From Paratinospora sagittata (taxonomy: Eukaryota; Streptophyta; Magnoliopsida; Ranunculales; Menispermaceae): a DNA stretch of 64,000 nucleotides. Shown in pieces: positions 33,631 through 64,000 of this stretch. The position numbers and the translations under genes were made by a program. The stretch is taken from contig CM069613.1 of the NCBI GenBank assembly GCA_035771175.1, forward strand, positions 1,895,501 through 1,959,500, given 5' to 3'. Positions within the stretch are counted from its first letter, which is position 1, and each line of letters starts with the position of its first letter. The notes below the pieces were generated by a model, which saw only the letters and a list, made by a program, of their open reading frames with translations, made no database searches and had not been told where the DNA came from.

Positions 33631-36249
33631 CAGAGAATAATAGCATAGCACTAAGAGATAACACTACACATGAAGTCTAAAACTTCCAAACAATGCCCAA
33701 TTGCAGAAAAGATAAAAAAAACCCAAAAGAAAATGAGAAAATGGAAGACACCCAATAAAAAGTACAAGAAGATGAGAGGTCTCAGAGAGCTCAATCAGAG
33801 GGAACACTGAAATGAATAGCTTTGCACTGAAAGCAATAAATAAATAAACACTAGGATGTCCATCAACTTGCACATAGCATTTACTACTGGTGAATTTCTA
33901 TTGCACCATTATTGTCCATCAACTTTTAAATTCGAAAAGGATCTGAGCCATTCTCATTTATTTAGTAGATTAAGAAATCTATTTCCAAAGTGATTTGTGT
34001 ATTAGTTTTGTCTATTATGATTTTAAATTGCACCCACAAAATACAAAAAGCATCTCGGACATGGACACATAGTTCATGCCAATTTTTAAAAATAGTAATG
34101 CTAAACAAATTTTAATTATAATAAAAAATAAAAATAAAAAACTTAATATTATAAGATGATGAGACATCTTTGTTTGGCATTACTCAAAATATGATAATAA
34201 ATTAAAAATTTTCATGTTCTTATTATCTTTTCTTTTTTTTTTTGTTACCTGGCACTTGAGAAGTGTCTTCTTTCTCCTTTAAGACGAGACTAGTCCTCCT
34301 AAACTCGAGAGTTCACAAAAGTTTGGGCTTCCCTCCGCAGGAGTGGCAAAAACAGTAAGCACGAAATTTGGCCTCAGTTTGGTTTCAAACTCGAGACCTC
34401 TTTCCCTCAATCATTATGCATTGAGATCCTCGGACTATCTCCACTACCCCTTTGGGTACATGTTCTTATTATCATTACTTATGTATGCTTGCCTAAAGAT
34501 TTTATATTTTCGTCCCCTTCTTGCTTTAATGCTTACCTTTTTTTAAAAAATAATATAAAATAAACTTTTAAAAGACATCATAACCCTCCTACTTATTCGC
34601 TCCACAAAACTTACAACTTTATCCTTTTACCGAGCTCACTATAATTATTTTGTCCTTCTTTAATATCATTTCAAATTTTAAATAATAAAAGATTTTTATT
34701 TTTCCATACACTATAAAAAAAAATGTTTTTCTCTTCTATGATATAAAAATAGTAACAATAATAAAAAATAAAAAATTAATAATCATGCACTGGAAATGCT
34801 AATGTATATAAAAGAAATACTATGATTATTTTTGTCCTTTCTTTACTATCATTTCTTCTTTTTTTTTTGAAGGTATGCATCTATCACGAATATCATGATT
34901 CTTACTAATTTCTTCAGGGTGTGTGTTTGAACTCAACCATTCTTTACTACCATTTTTAGTGTCCATAAACTTGTATTGTCTTTTCTTACAAAGTTATCTT
35001 CCAATCTAAAGCTTCTTTAAGCCTTCTCATTGCTTCATTTAACTTTTTCAACCCAAAATTCTCTTTCACCTTTACTTTACTTTCTTTTTTTTTTTGTTTG
35101 ATATGTAGTTAGTGTGCTCTTCTTTGTCATCCTTCCCATTTTCAACCTCCTCAAATTTTTTTAATGCCAATAAAAAATATTTATCTTTTTTTTTAATTAA
35201 TTTTTTAATATTTAAAATATAACTAATTCTTTTAGACTTAAGCTCCACAGAAGTTTAGGGAGATTTTCTCTCTCTTCACCATAATATAGTAGATGTAGAT
35301 CTCAAACTTGTTAAAGTCTCTTGTTCTTTGTCATAGACGTGCATGACTATCGAACGTGCGAATCGGAGGGTTGGTGGGCAGGCAGAATAAAGATATTAAA
35401 CCTCCACGTGTTTGAATCTCATCCAAGTTTCGACAGAAGTTACACTTTTGCCCTAAATATAAAATCCAACCTATTAAGCAGTGGAAAAAACCCAGGATTA
35501 GAAGCCAAAAAAAAAATAAAAAATAAAATTCAAGCATTGAATGATACCAAATACAATTTCCCTTCTGCACAACAACCAACATGTTTAACATCCAAGAAAA
35601 CTAAGGTTTGGTTTACAATTTAGATACAATTTTCTCTCCATAAAAATTTAAAAATATAAAAAATATATTTAATTAAATTAAATATAAAAAATATTTTTTA
35701 ATTTTTATAATAAAAAAACAAATTATTTTTAAAAAATAATAAAAATTCATTTTCTAAGTTTTCTATATCGTGATCGAATCTTTATTTTTAAATAACCAAC
35801 CAAACATAACCTAAATCCGCTTTTAATTGTATACCTTTTTGCAATGCCCAAAAAAGTGATATTAGAAAACTTGAAAAATAACAAAAATAAGTTTTTTTTT
35901 TTCTCCATTTTCAAATTGTATAACCATGTTTAAATCATAAACCAAATGCCTTAATAGCTTTATTATAAATTTCAATGGACTAGGCTTGTGGTTGGTTTGC
36001 TTTCAGCTAAAATCTAAACCTCACTTAATGCAATGACATCAAGTTGGAAAAGTTTTAAACTAAACCAACCCAAAAGGGCCGGTGAAACCCAACCTAGCCC
36101 ATTTCAGTGACTTCGGGCTAGTTAGGCCTACAAGTTCAATCTATTAATTTTAAAATCACATTTCATAAAATTATTTACAAGTGAAATGTGAACATAATGT
36201 GATAATTTAGTTTGATATATTCCTTCATATCACTTACATTATAAGACTT
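33324..36249. other. Intergenic between DQD/SDH copy 2 and SYD 3' end
   Basis: 33324-33900 is the promoter side of copy 2 and includes a 20-30 base A run (33607-33630). 34240-34470 holds a SINE-like sequence (separate entry). 34480-36249 is AT-rich with many homopolymer tracts; no gene is seen. The last few hundred bases are probably the SYD 3' UTR. Confidence 0.5.
34240..34470 (-). mobile_element. SINE-like sequence with tRNA-type boxes
   Basis: On the minus strand GGGGTAGTGGAGATAGTCCGAGG (A-box region, about 34455-34433) precedes a B-box-like GTCTCGAGTTTGAAACC (34397-34381). The body then runs to a T-rich end at 34225-34243. Divergent; no tail or target duplication confirmed. Confidence 0.4.
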
Positions 36250-57393
<21,144 letters not shown>

Positions 57394-58977
57394 CTGTTTA
57401 CACAAAAAGATTTTACATAAGCCATACAGCTTGAACGTTTCAATGGAAATAAGCAACCAAATACCAAAGGACATGAATCGGGTACGCCATTTTCTAACAA
57501 TTTGTTTAATTCTTACATAAACATTTCATACAAGCAGAAGATAAAAAAAAGTACACCCCTGCTTATGCTTATTTTGGAGAAAAAAAAAAAGGATTCTGTT
57601 TGAAAACATTTATAGGCCAAGAAGTCACTAAACAAGTTTCCTGCTTTATTGCAAAGCGACTCTTGTCCTCATACATTTTTTGAAATATTCACATATGTAT
57701 CCCAAAAACCAAGCTCAAATTTAAACACGTGCATCAATCTCAAGGAATGTCCTTGATGAATCCCATCATCCATACAAATTAAACAAACAGAAAAAGCAAA
57801 GCTGAACTAGAAACGTAGAATAAAATATAAAAACTTGATGTACTTCCCTCAAGTTTTTACAAATGATGCTATAAGGAAAAATGACCTTGCAACGAATTGC
57901 GTTGAGCTGAAAACCCATAGTATTTACTATTTAGTTTTCATTTCGTGCGTCAATATGTCCAAAACTTCCTTAAATGTTTTTGATAAAGTGAATACTTCAG
58001 AATCTTAGATAGCTCAGTTTCAGTAATAAGCTGGTCAGAAAGAAGATTCTGTGTGGCAACTAAAAGCAGGCTTCCAACATCTTCAATGAAACTCATTCAT
58101 CTTAACCAACTTTCCTTCATCTTCAATGAAACTCATGCTACTGGGACTTGACAGCTTGAGACATAATCAATGGAACCATCCACCACCATATATCAAAGTA
58201 TCAATATTCAATAAGTTGTATAACTGCAAATAAATGAAGTTCTAAGTGCAATTGAGTTACCTAACTGGAAATACTAATATTCAAAATAAATCAAATTGTG
58301 ACAGATATTTCATTCTTTCTTATCTATGCACCCACTAAAGTAGTTGATACAAGCCTAATTTGCTAGGAAATTACTGATTATTTATATTAATTTTATATAT
58401 TAGTGACTAATAAGGTTTTAAAAAGTGTGGGGAGTAATCCTCACATTTCTAGAAAGAAAAAAAAAAAAAAAAAAAAAACAATTAAGAAAAATTCATAAAA
58501 AATAAAAAAATACTAGTATCAATGGTAAATCGAGTGATTTCTCTTCGTATATTATTTGTTCTAATTGCCATTAACATCATCAACAAATAATTGACTACAT
58601 ATTACAAATTAAGCGTTCCAAACTTCAAGTTTTAAACTATTAAAAGCATCAAAAATAGAAAGTTACCAAATACATTGAAAAATTATTAGGTCTTTGCCAC
58701 TTCTTACCTTTTATAATTGGTACAAATTGACTCAGAATAATTTGTCAAAACATATTTAGATTGATAAGTTAGTATTTAAATTATTTTTAGTAAATTATGA
58801 AATATATTGCTTGTAGGGGACCTTTCCAGTTTCCAAAGACCACATCGGCCAATTTAGGAGAAAAAAGCTTCAATTTATCCCCAAGTAGAGTTAATTCCTA
58901 AAAACTAAAATATTTGGTTATAATAATCCAAAATTCAAAATCATAAATTTATTTTAGAAAAAAACTAATTTTAATAC

Positions 58978-59105
58978 GCAAAAACTGAGGCTTAAGCCTC
59001 ATTGCGCCTTGAGGTGTACACCTCAACAGTGTGAAGCTTAAGCCTCGCAGCGTTTTTGGGGCGCCTTGCCTTGAGGTGGGCCTCGAGGCGTATGCCTCAA
59101 GCACT
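58978..59105. repeat. Palindrome-rich repeat (GAGGC...GCCTC)
   Basis: A GC-richer island with repeated short palindromes: GAGGCTTAAGCCTC, TTGAGGTGTACACCTCAA, GCTTAAGC and GAGGCGTATGCCTC. It matches a style of interspersed plant repeat associated with small DNA transposons; the family is not identified. Confidence 0.6.
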
Positions 59106-59215
59106 TTTTAAATGGCCAATTTTCCAGTCCAAGAAAGGTAGCCAAGATGCATCAAAATAGGAGCCTATAAAATATCCTAATAGGATTGCTCAATTAGATT
59201 GGTTTTGATTTTACC

Positions 59216-59838
59216 TAGTGTTTTCAAGGCCAAGCATAGGCTACAACTACTCCATCGCCTAGGCGATTTAGAGCCATTTGGAACTAAATCGCCTAGGCCA
59301 TACTTAAGACAGACCATGAGGCTCTTCAAAATTTTTAAAAAGTATAAGGGGGCCGGTGTAAACATATAAGGTATAAGGTTCTTTGTCTTTATGTTGTTAC
59401 AATATGATTAAATATCTAAAATATTGGCATAACTTTTAACTCAAGTGGTATACTTGTAATTCTATTATGAAAGTTATCTTTTTCTAATTTTCTACTTTTG
59501 ACTTTTTGTTTTATTTTTATTATATTGTAGCAAATGTTTTCCATTTTGTTATAACTTATACTAATATATAAGTATTACATCAAACATGGCTCTTTAAATC
59601 ATTAGCATGAATTTATGATTTTCGAACATGATTTCATTCAATATGAAGTGTTTTTGATCATTTTATGACAATTTGACATTCATTATAGAACCCAATTGGA
59701 TACATATATTCCATGTATAAATTACTCAAGGACCTATAAATAATTTATTAATTATTCAAGGACTTATAAACAAATATTTTTATGTCTCGCCTAGATTAGG
59801 TAAACCGTCTAAACATCGCTTTGGCACCTTGAAACCAC
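59216..59838. mobile_element. MITE-like element with TAGTG(T/G)TTTCAAGG ends
   Basis: Left end TAGTGTTTTCAAGGC (59216-59230) and right end GCACCTTGAAACCAC (59825-59839) form an imperfect inverted repeat (GTGtTTTCAAGG against GTGGTTTCAAGG). TTTACC is present just outside both ends (59210-59215 and 59839-59844), a plausible remnant of an 8-bp hAT-type target duplication. Inside are CGCCTAGGCGATT palindromes. No transposase frame. Confidence 0.6.
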
Positions 59839-61089
59839 TTTACCAAATATAAATTGAACCCAATTGAATCGAGAAGGGACAATTGCAAATCGAGCCAACC
59901 CTGTAGGTCTCTAAACCCAACCGAATGATTTCATGTTGGTCTAGGTTGAGTTGGTCGAATTAATCTACTTGAATCAATGGATTATAAAATCACATCCACA
60001 AAATTGTTTCCACATCAAATGTGAAAATAATAGTACTTTAATATAATATTTTCCTTCATGCCATTTGGTAAGTTGGGTGCATGCTATTTTGCTTTGGCAA
60101 AAGGAGAGAAAATAAAGCTTGGAATCAATCTTATCTTATTTCGGTCCTAATCTAGCAAGGAACTAGCATGGGAAGGGGAATTAGAAGTAAAATATGAGTT
60201 CAAAGTAAAGTAGCATTGAAGAGGAGGACACTTGGACAACATGTTTCAAAAAGAGTGTTACTTCAACATAGAGAAACGCAGTCAAAAACGAGTGGTGGAT
60301 TAATAGATCGGGATGTGGATGAAAAATGGAGAAAGAAAGGTGTGCTTGAGAGAACTGTGATTGTGGAGGAAAAATTTGATAGCTATAAAAGGGGGGCACC
60401 TCTTTCTCAGCTATTACTCATTTTTCAATCTTCAACCATCTCCTCTTATGTAGTGACAAGAGTAGTAAGAGCAAGGAGGGCAGCAAACATCTTGATCTCC
60501 CGTTCTTTTGTTCTTCTCTCCTTTAAATCTTTGCCTCAATGATGGCTTTGTAATCAACGGAGAGTTGCATTGATGTCTTGAGATAGAGTCTTGACGATAG
60601 TAGTAGAGAAGTGTTTAGAGAGGTTGCTGCCAATCTGTGGGTCATTTTCTTTTAGGTTAGAGGCAGTGGTGAGAGTGTTGGTTTGCATTTTGAGTTCATT
60701 ATTTAGGCATCAGTTTGGTGTTTGATAACTTATCCTCTTATTTATGTGTTTGATTAATGTGATTTTGTGGGTTAGTTTCATTGAATGTTTACTTGTTTTA
60801 TTGTTAAATGCATATTTGATTTAGTTTATTTTACAATTTAATTAATTATTTTTTACTTTTTATTTATATTATTTGCATGTTTAGTTTATTTAATTTAATG
60901 GGTTGTTATAAAATCATGTTAAGCTAGATTTTTAACTAAGGCTATAGGTAATATTTCAGGTAATTCATGGAGATTACTTTTAAAAATGAATTTTTAATGG
61001 TTGATTTGTTTAACTAAAAGATAAATTTATTGTTTAGGTGAAGTTATTTATCTGTAGAACCTTTTGATTTAGTGCGATTCATAGATACA

Positions 61090-62123
61090 CTAAGGGCCTC
61101 TTCAGCAACTCTGTTTCTTTCCTCTATTTTGCTAAAACCTTAATTGAAGTAGAGTTTTATAAAAATAGAATGTTTGGAATGGATTTTCAAAACTCTACAA
61201 AAAGCAGAGGTTTGTAAAAACTAGAGGTTAAACCTCTATTTTAAAAAGCCAAAAAAACTTTGCCTTCTTTTTTTGTAGAGCCTACAACCTCTAATGCGGA
61301 CAGAGAATAAATTTTTACAAATTCTCAAAAATCCTTCGATATATTCTTCCCAACTTCCTTTCAACCATTATCGATTGCGCAAGATAAAATTTTCAAAGTG
61401 TATTAATGAAAGAAAGTTAAGAAAAAAAAAAAAAAAAAATCACACTTCACGTAAAGAGGAAACCCTCTCTGCACGCAAAGAGGGTTTCCCTTCTCTACAC
61501 TGGGAGAGGGGCGGAGACCCTCTCTGCACGCGGAGGAGGAACTTCTCTCTGAGCGCGGAAAGGGGCTAAAACCCTCTTTGGGCGCAGAGAGGGGTGGAAA
61601 ACCCCTCTGCCCCTCTCCACACACAGAGAGGGTTTCCTCTCTCTGCTAACTCTGCATAGCAAAGAGAGGAAACCCCACTTCTTTTCTTTTTTTTTCTTTT
61701 TTATTCAATTATTAGAGAAATGTTTAATTAATTTGTTAATGTTTAATATTAGTTGCTTAATATTTGAGAAATGCTTAATTTATTTTTAATGTTTAAATTT
61801 AATTATTTAATATTTTTCTTATATATAATACAATAATAAAATATAGGAAAATTTTAAATATATCCACCAAAAACACTCTCTATACTTATACCACTTGTTA
61901 TGTATCTTTGTTGAAAATTTATAAAGCATGTAGGTACAAAGAGTGTTTTAATGGGTACATCTAGATTTACTCTAAAAGATATTTTAATAAAAGACATCAA
62001 ATACCCCTCGAATAAGAGAAGTAAGTGTTAGTTATCAAATGCTCTACCTCTAATTCTAAATTAAAATTAGATGTTAAAGTATTGGTTACCAAATAATACA
62101 TTTCAAATAAGCTCTTAATAAAG
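61090..62123. mobile_element. Non-autonomous element 1 (related to the neighbour at 62124-63465)
   Basis: Shares with the next element, in the same order, AGAATGTTTGG, the palindrome AGAGGTTAAACCTCT, the block CCTCTAATG(C/T)GG, and at the right side ATCAAATACCC, TTATCAAA(T/C), CCTCT, ACTAAAATTAGA or AAATTAGATGTT, and AAATAAGCTCT. Its left limit near 61090 (TAAGGGCCTCTTCAGC) is less certain, and its right end appears cut by the insertion of element 2. No transposase. Confidence 0.55.
61448..61682. repeat. GC-rich minisatellite (GAGGGTTT/CTCTCTGC motif) inside element 1
   Basis: About seven degenerate copies of a roughly 30-35 base unit containing ACCCTCTCTGC(A/G)CGC and its complement GAGAGGGTTTCC. 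It stands out as GC-rich in very AT-rich surroundings. Open frames here on both strands are repeat artefacts. Confidence 0.75.
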
Positions 62124-63465
62124 TAGGGTAGCGTTTGGTAAGTCTAATCATAACCTCTAATTTACTTAAAGTCTAAATATAATAGAGGTTGGTAAAATTT
62201 AGAATGTTTGGTAATTTTTTAGCAACTTCTAAAAAAATTAGATGTTGACAGAAATTAGAGGTTAAACCTCTTTAAAAAAAAGCAATATTTTTTTACTTTT
62301 TTTTTAAGAGGTTCTTCCTCTAATGTGGGTAGAGGAAAGAGCGCCCAAATTTTTTTTTTAATAATCCCAAATTACCCTTCTAAACCCTTCCCACTTTTCC
62401 ACGACTCCTCCTCCCTTCTATGCTCGTCCTCTCTTCCCTGCGACTTCTCTTCTCTGCGCCTCTCTTCCATGCGACTTCTCTCTCGTTCAAACACTCTCTC
62501 GCTCTCTCAATTCAATTTCAACTAATATAAGCCTGAGGAGCTTCTTCTGTAACAGTTGAAGAAAGAAAGAAATCGACAATGGCAATTTCAAAACCTAAAA
62601 AACCCGAAAAACCTAAAAACCCTAAATCAGACATAGAGCTCTTGAAATCAAATGTTGCTTCTTTTTTCTTCTTCAATCGGTCTCTCTTCTGCAGCTCCGA
62701 ATTCTGGATTCAACGACTCCGATTATAACTTATACTCTATGTGATTAGTTTGCCCATATTTGATTTTTGAGACTATTATTCAAATCCACACGTACACCAC
62801 AACTTGTTTGAGTTCCATTAAAGACCATAGAGTTAGCTTGATTTATGCTTTCTAACAAGAAGGTATGAACATTTGTCTTCATGGGATTGAATTTGATTGG
62901 AAGTTTGCAACCTGCTAGGATTTAATTCTCACCTCTAGATCTGGGCATAATTTTTGTTCAAATCGGGTTTCCAATTAGAACTGTATTTCAAGTTTGATTT
63001 GATTAATCTCATGACAATGTTTTGATTCAAAAAATTGGATGGTTCTAGGGTTGACCCAGAGTTGGGTTTGATTGAAGAGAAGTTACTACCCACTTCAATC
63101 TCTCTTCTTCTTTTCTTTTCTTTTTTTCCAAAATAACATTGATGGTTGATTGAAGCTTTTGTTGGACAAAGCATCTGCATATACAATAAAAAAGATAAAA
63201 TATATTTGGCATAGAAGTCATGAAATACCCTTGTAATAAGAGGATAGAATGTTGTTTATCAAACACTCAACCTCTCATACAAAACTAAAATTAGAGGTTG
63301 CAACGTTTCTTACCAAACACTATACTTAAAATAAGCTCTAATTAAATAAGCTCTTATTTTAGTAGAGCTAAAAATATAAAGGCTAAATTTATTGTACCAA
63401 ACGCTACCTAGAGCTAAAACAAATAGTACTTATTTTTTTAGATTAGAGTTGTCAAACGCTACCTA
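62124..63465. mobile_element. Non-autonomous TIR element 2 carrying a host gene fragment
   Basis: Terminal inverted repeats: TAGGGTAGCGTTTGGTAAGTC... from 62124 and, reverse-complemented, TAGGTAGCGTTTGACAACTC... from 63465, followed on both sides by TCTAATC. About 21 of 25 positions agree. The interior holds the sequences shared with element 1 and, at 62395-62740, an unrelated block like a gene leader and first exon. No transposase is encoded, so it would need one in trans (hAT-like by its ends, but no clear target duplication was read). Confidence 0.65.
62579..62740 (+). pseudogene. Captured, frameshifted first-exon fragment (possible NOC1/SWA2-like)
   Basis: After a pyrimidine-rich leader the frame from ATG at 62579 reads MAISKPKKPEKPKNPKSD and continues IELLKSNVASF, then breaks. 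The next frame continues sensibly as SSIGLSSAAPNSGFNDSDYN. A lost base or two within the T/C run near 62660-62672 explains the switch. The pattern K-rich start, DIELLKS-VASF, SSxGLS, SGFNDSD resembles the N-terminus of a plant CBF/Mak21-type nucleolar protein (NOC1/SLOW WALKER2) as I remember it. That identity is tentative; capture of a coding fragment is well supported. Confidence 0.5.
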
Positions 63466-64000
63466 AATACTTAGAATTCCGTATGACAAATTCATTTTAA
63501 TATTTGGCTTTCAATTAATCAAATTAGTTATTTAATATTAAGTTTGTGCTGGTGATTCAATTGATTTTATTTTCCGATTAGAAGGAATCATCATTCAATT
63601 TAATTAAGCTACAGTTATTTAAAATTAATCCATGAATGGCTAAAATAGATCTTGCAGGCCTTACCAGTAATTTAGTTAGTTACTAGGTTTGTTCTATTAT
63701 GGCACTCACTATGGATACAACTTTGTCCACTACCTGATACTTACACAGCTGCAAGTTAAATTTACCAATTATTTTTTATGTATTAATATAGACTAAAAAT
63801 TTGGGCATCGCAGCAGTTGTAAAGTTCTTTCAAAAAAATCCCAAAAATGCTACTTCAGAGTTTATAATGTCATGAACAAGACAACTGCCACTTACTTTCA
63901 AGTTGCACCTAGCAATAATAACAAAGAGAAATAACCACAGAAAATAGGAAAGTATGTCCTCGTGGACAAAACAAGTAACCAGTAAACATAAATAATATGA

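Larger units (their letters stand above)
57394..64000. other. Probable large SYD intron filled with transposable elements
   Basis: An acceptor (GTAAACAG) borders the most upstream SYD exon found, at 57393. No exon encoding the conserved SYD N-terminus was seen between there and the window end, so this is read as more than 6.6 kb of intron. It is AT-rich, with poly-A runs (58459-58480), a palindrome-rich repeat (58975-59100), a MITE (59216-59838) and two related elements (61090-63465). Alternatively the gene could have a divergent N-terminus whose exons I failed to recognise. Confidence 0.5.

Noticed and set aside
60216..60542. Plus-strand frame of 108 codons (Lys/Arg-rich)
   Set aside because: No recognised domain, no upstream signals and it lies among repeats; could be chance or a decayed insertion. 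Not strong enough to list as a gene.
61294..61624. Overlapping frames on both strands in the GC-rich island
   Set aside because: Produced by the minisatellite periodicity; no protein family features.

Overview
This is nuclear DNA from a flowering plant, most likely a eudicot (long AT-rich introns, GT-AG splicing, plant-only families such as PPR, DCD and SPLAYED). The species cannot be told from the sequence. Seven protein genes are supported and six lie on the minus strand. Gene models were built by hand from splice sites, phase and protein conservation; every internal exon chain given here keeps an open frame.

Layout: (1) 475-1467, plus strand, the 3' part of the U1 snRNP C protein gene. 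(2) 3001-4926, minus, a DCD-domain protein with an acidic repeat and a 5'-UTR intron holding a triplicated repeat. (3) 8430-14178, minus, a 1159-residue protein with C-terminal tandem BRCT domains (MDC1/PTIP-like). (4) 15847-17949, minus, a single-exon PLS-type PPR protein matching Arabidopsis At2g36980. (5) 19142-27139 and 29139-33323, minus, a tandem pair of bifunctional dehydroquinate dehydratase/shikimate dehydrogenase genes with nearly identical exon structure. The downstream-lying copy (19142-27139) is closer to canonical shikimate dehydrogenase. The other has changes expected of a quinate dehydrogenase. (6) 36250-57393, minus, 25 exons (2951 residues) of the SWI/SNF ATPase SPLAYED (SYD), from the segment before the QLQ-like motif to the stop. 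Its N-terminal exons are not in the window.

The DQD/SDH pair acts on the shikimate pathway branch (aromatic amino acids, gallate, quinate/chlorogenate precursors). The others serve unrelated nuclear or organellar functions: splicing, DNA damage signalling, chromatin remodelling and organelle RNA processing.

The spaces between genes and the large introns carry short retroposons (several tRNA-headed SINE-like sequences, A-tailed LINE 3' ends), foldback/MITE elements, local tandem duplications and, at 61-63.5 kb, two related non-autonomous elements, one carrying a frameshifted copy of a host gene's first exon. Most notable points: five GC-AG introns in SYD, a segmentally amplified SYD C-terminus, the quinate-type signature and predicted NAD preference in one DQD/SDH copy, a 46/48-matched hairpin in a DQD/SDH intron, and a 55-bp retroposon that makes up over half of a 106-bp BRCT-gene intron.
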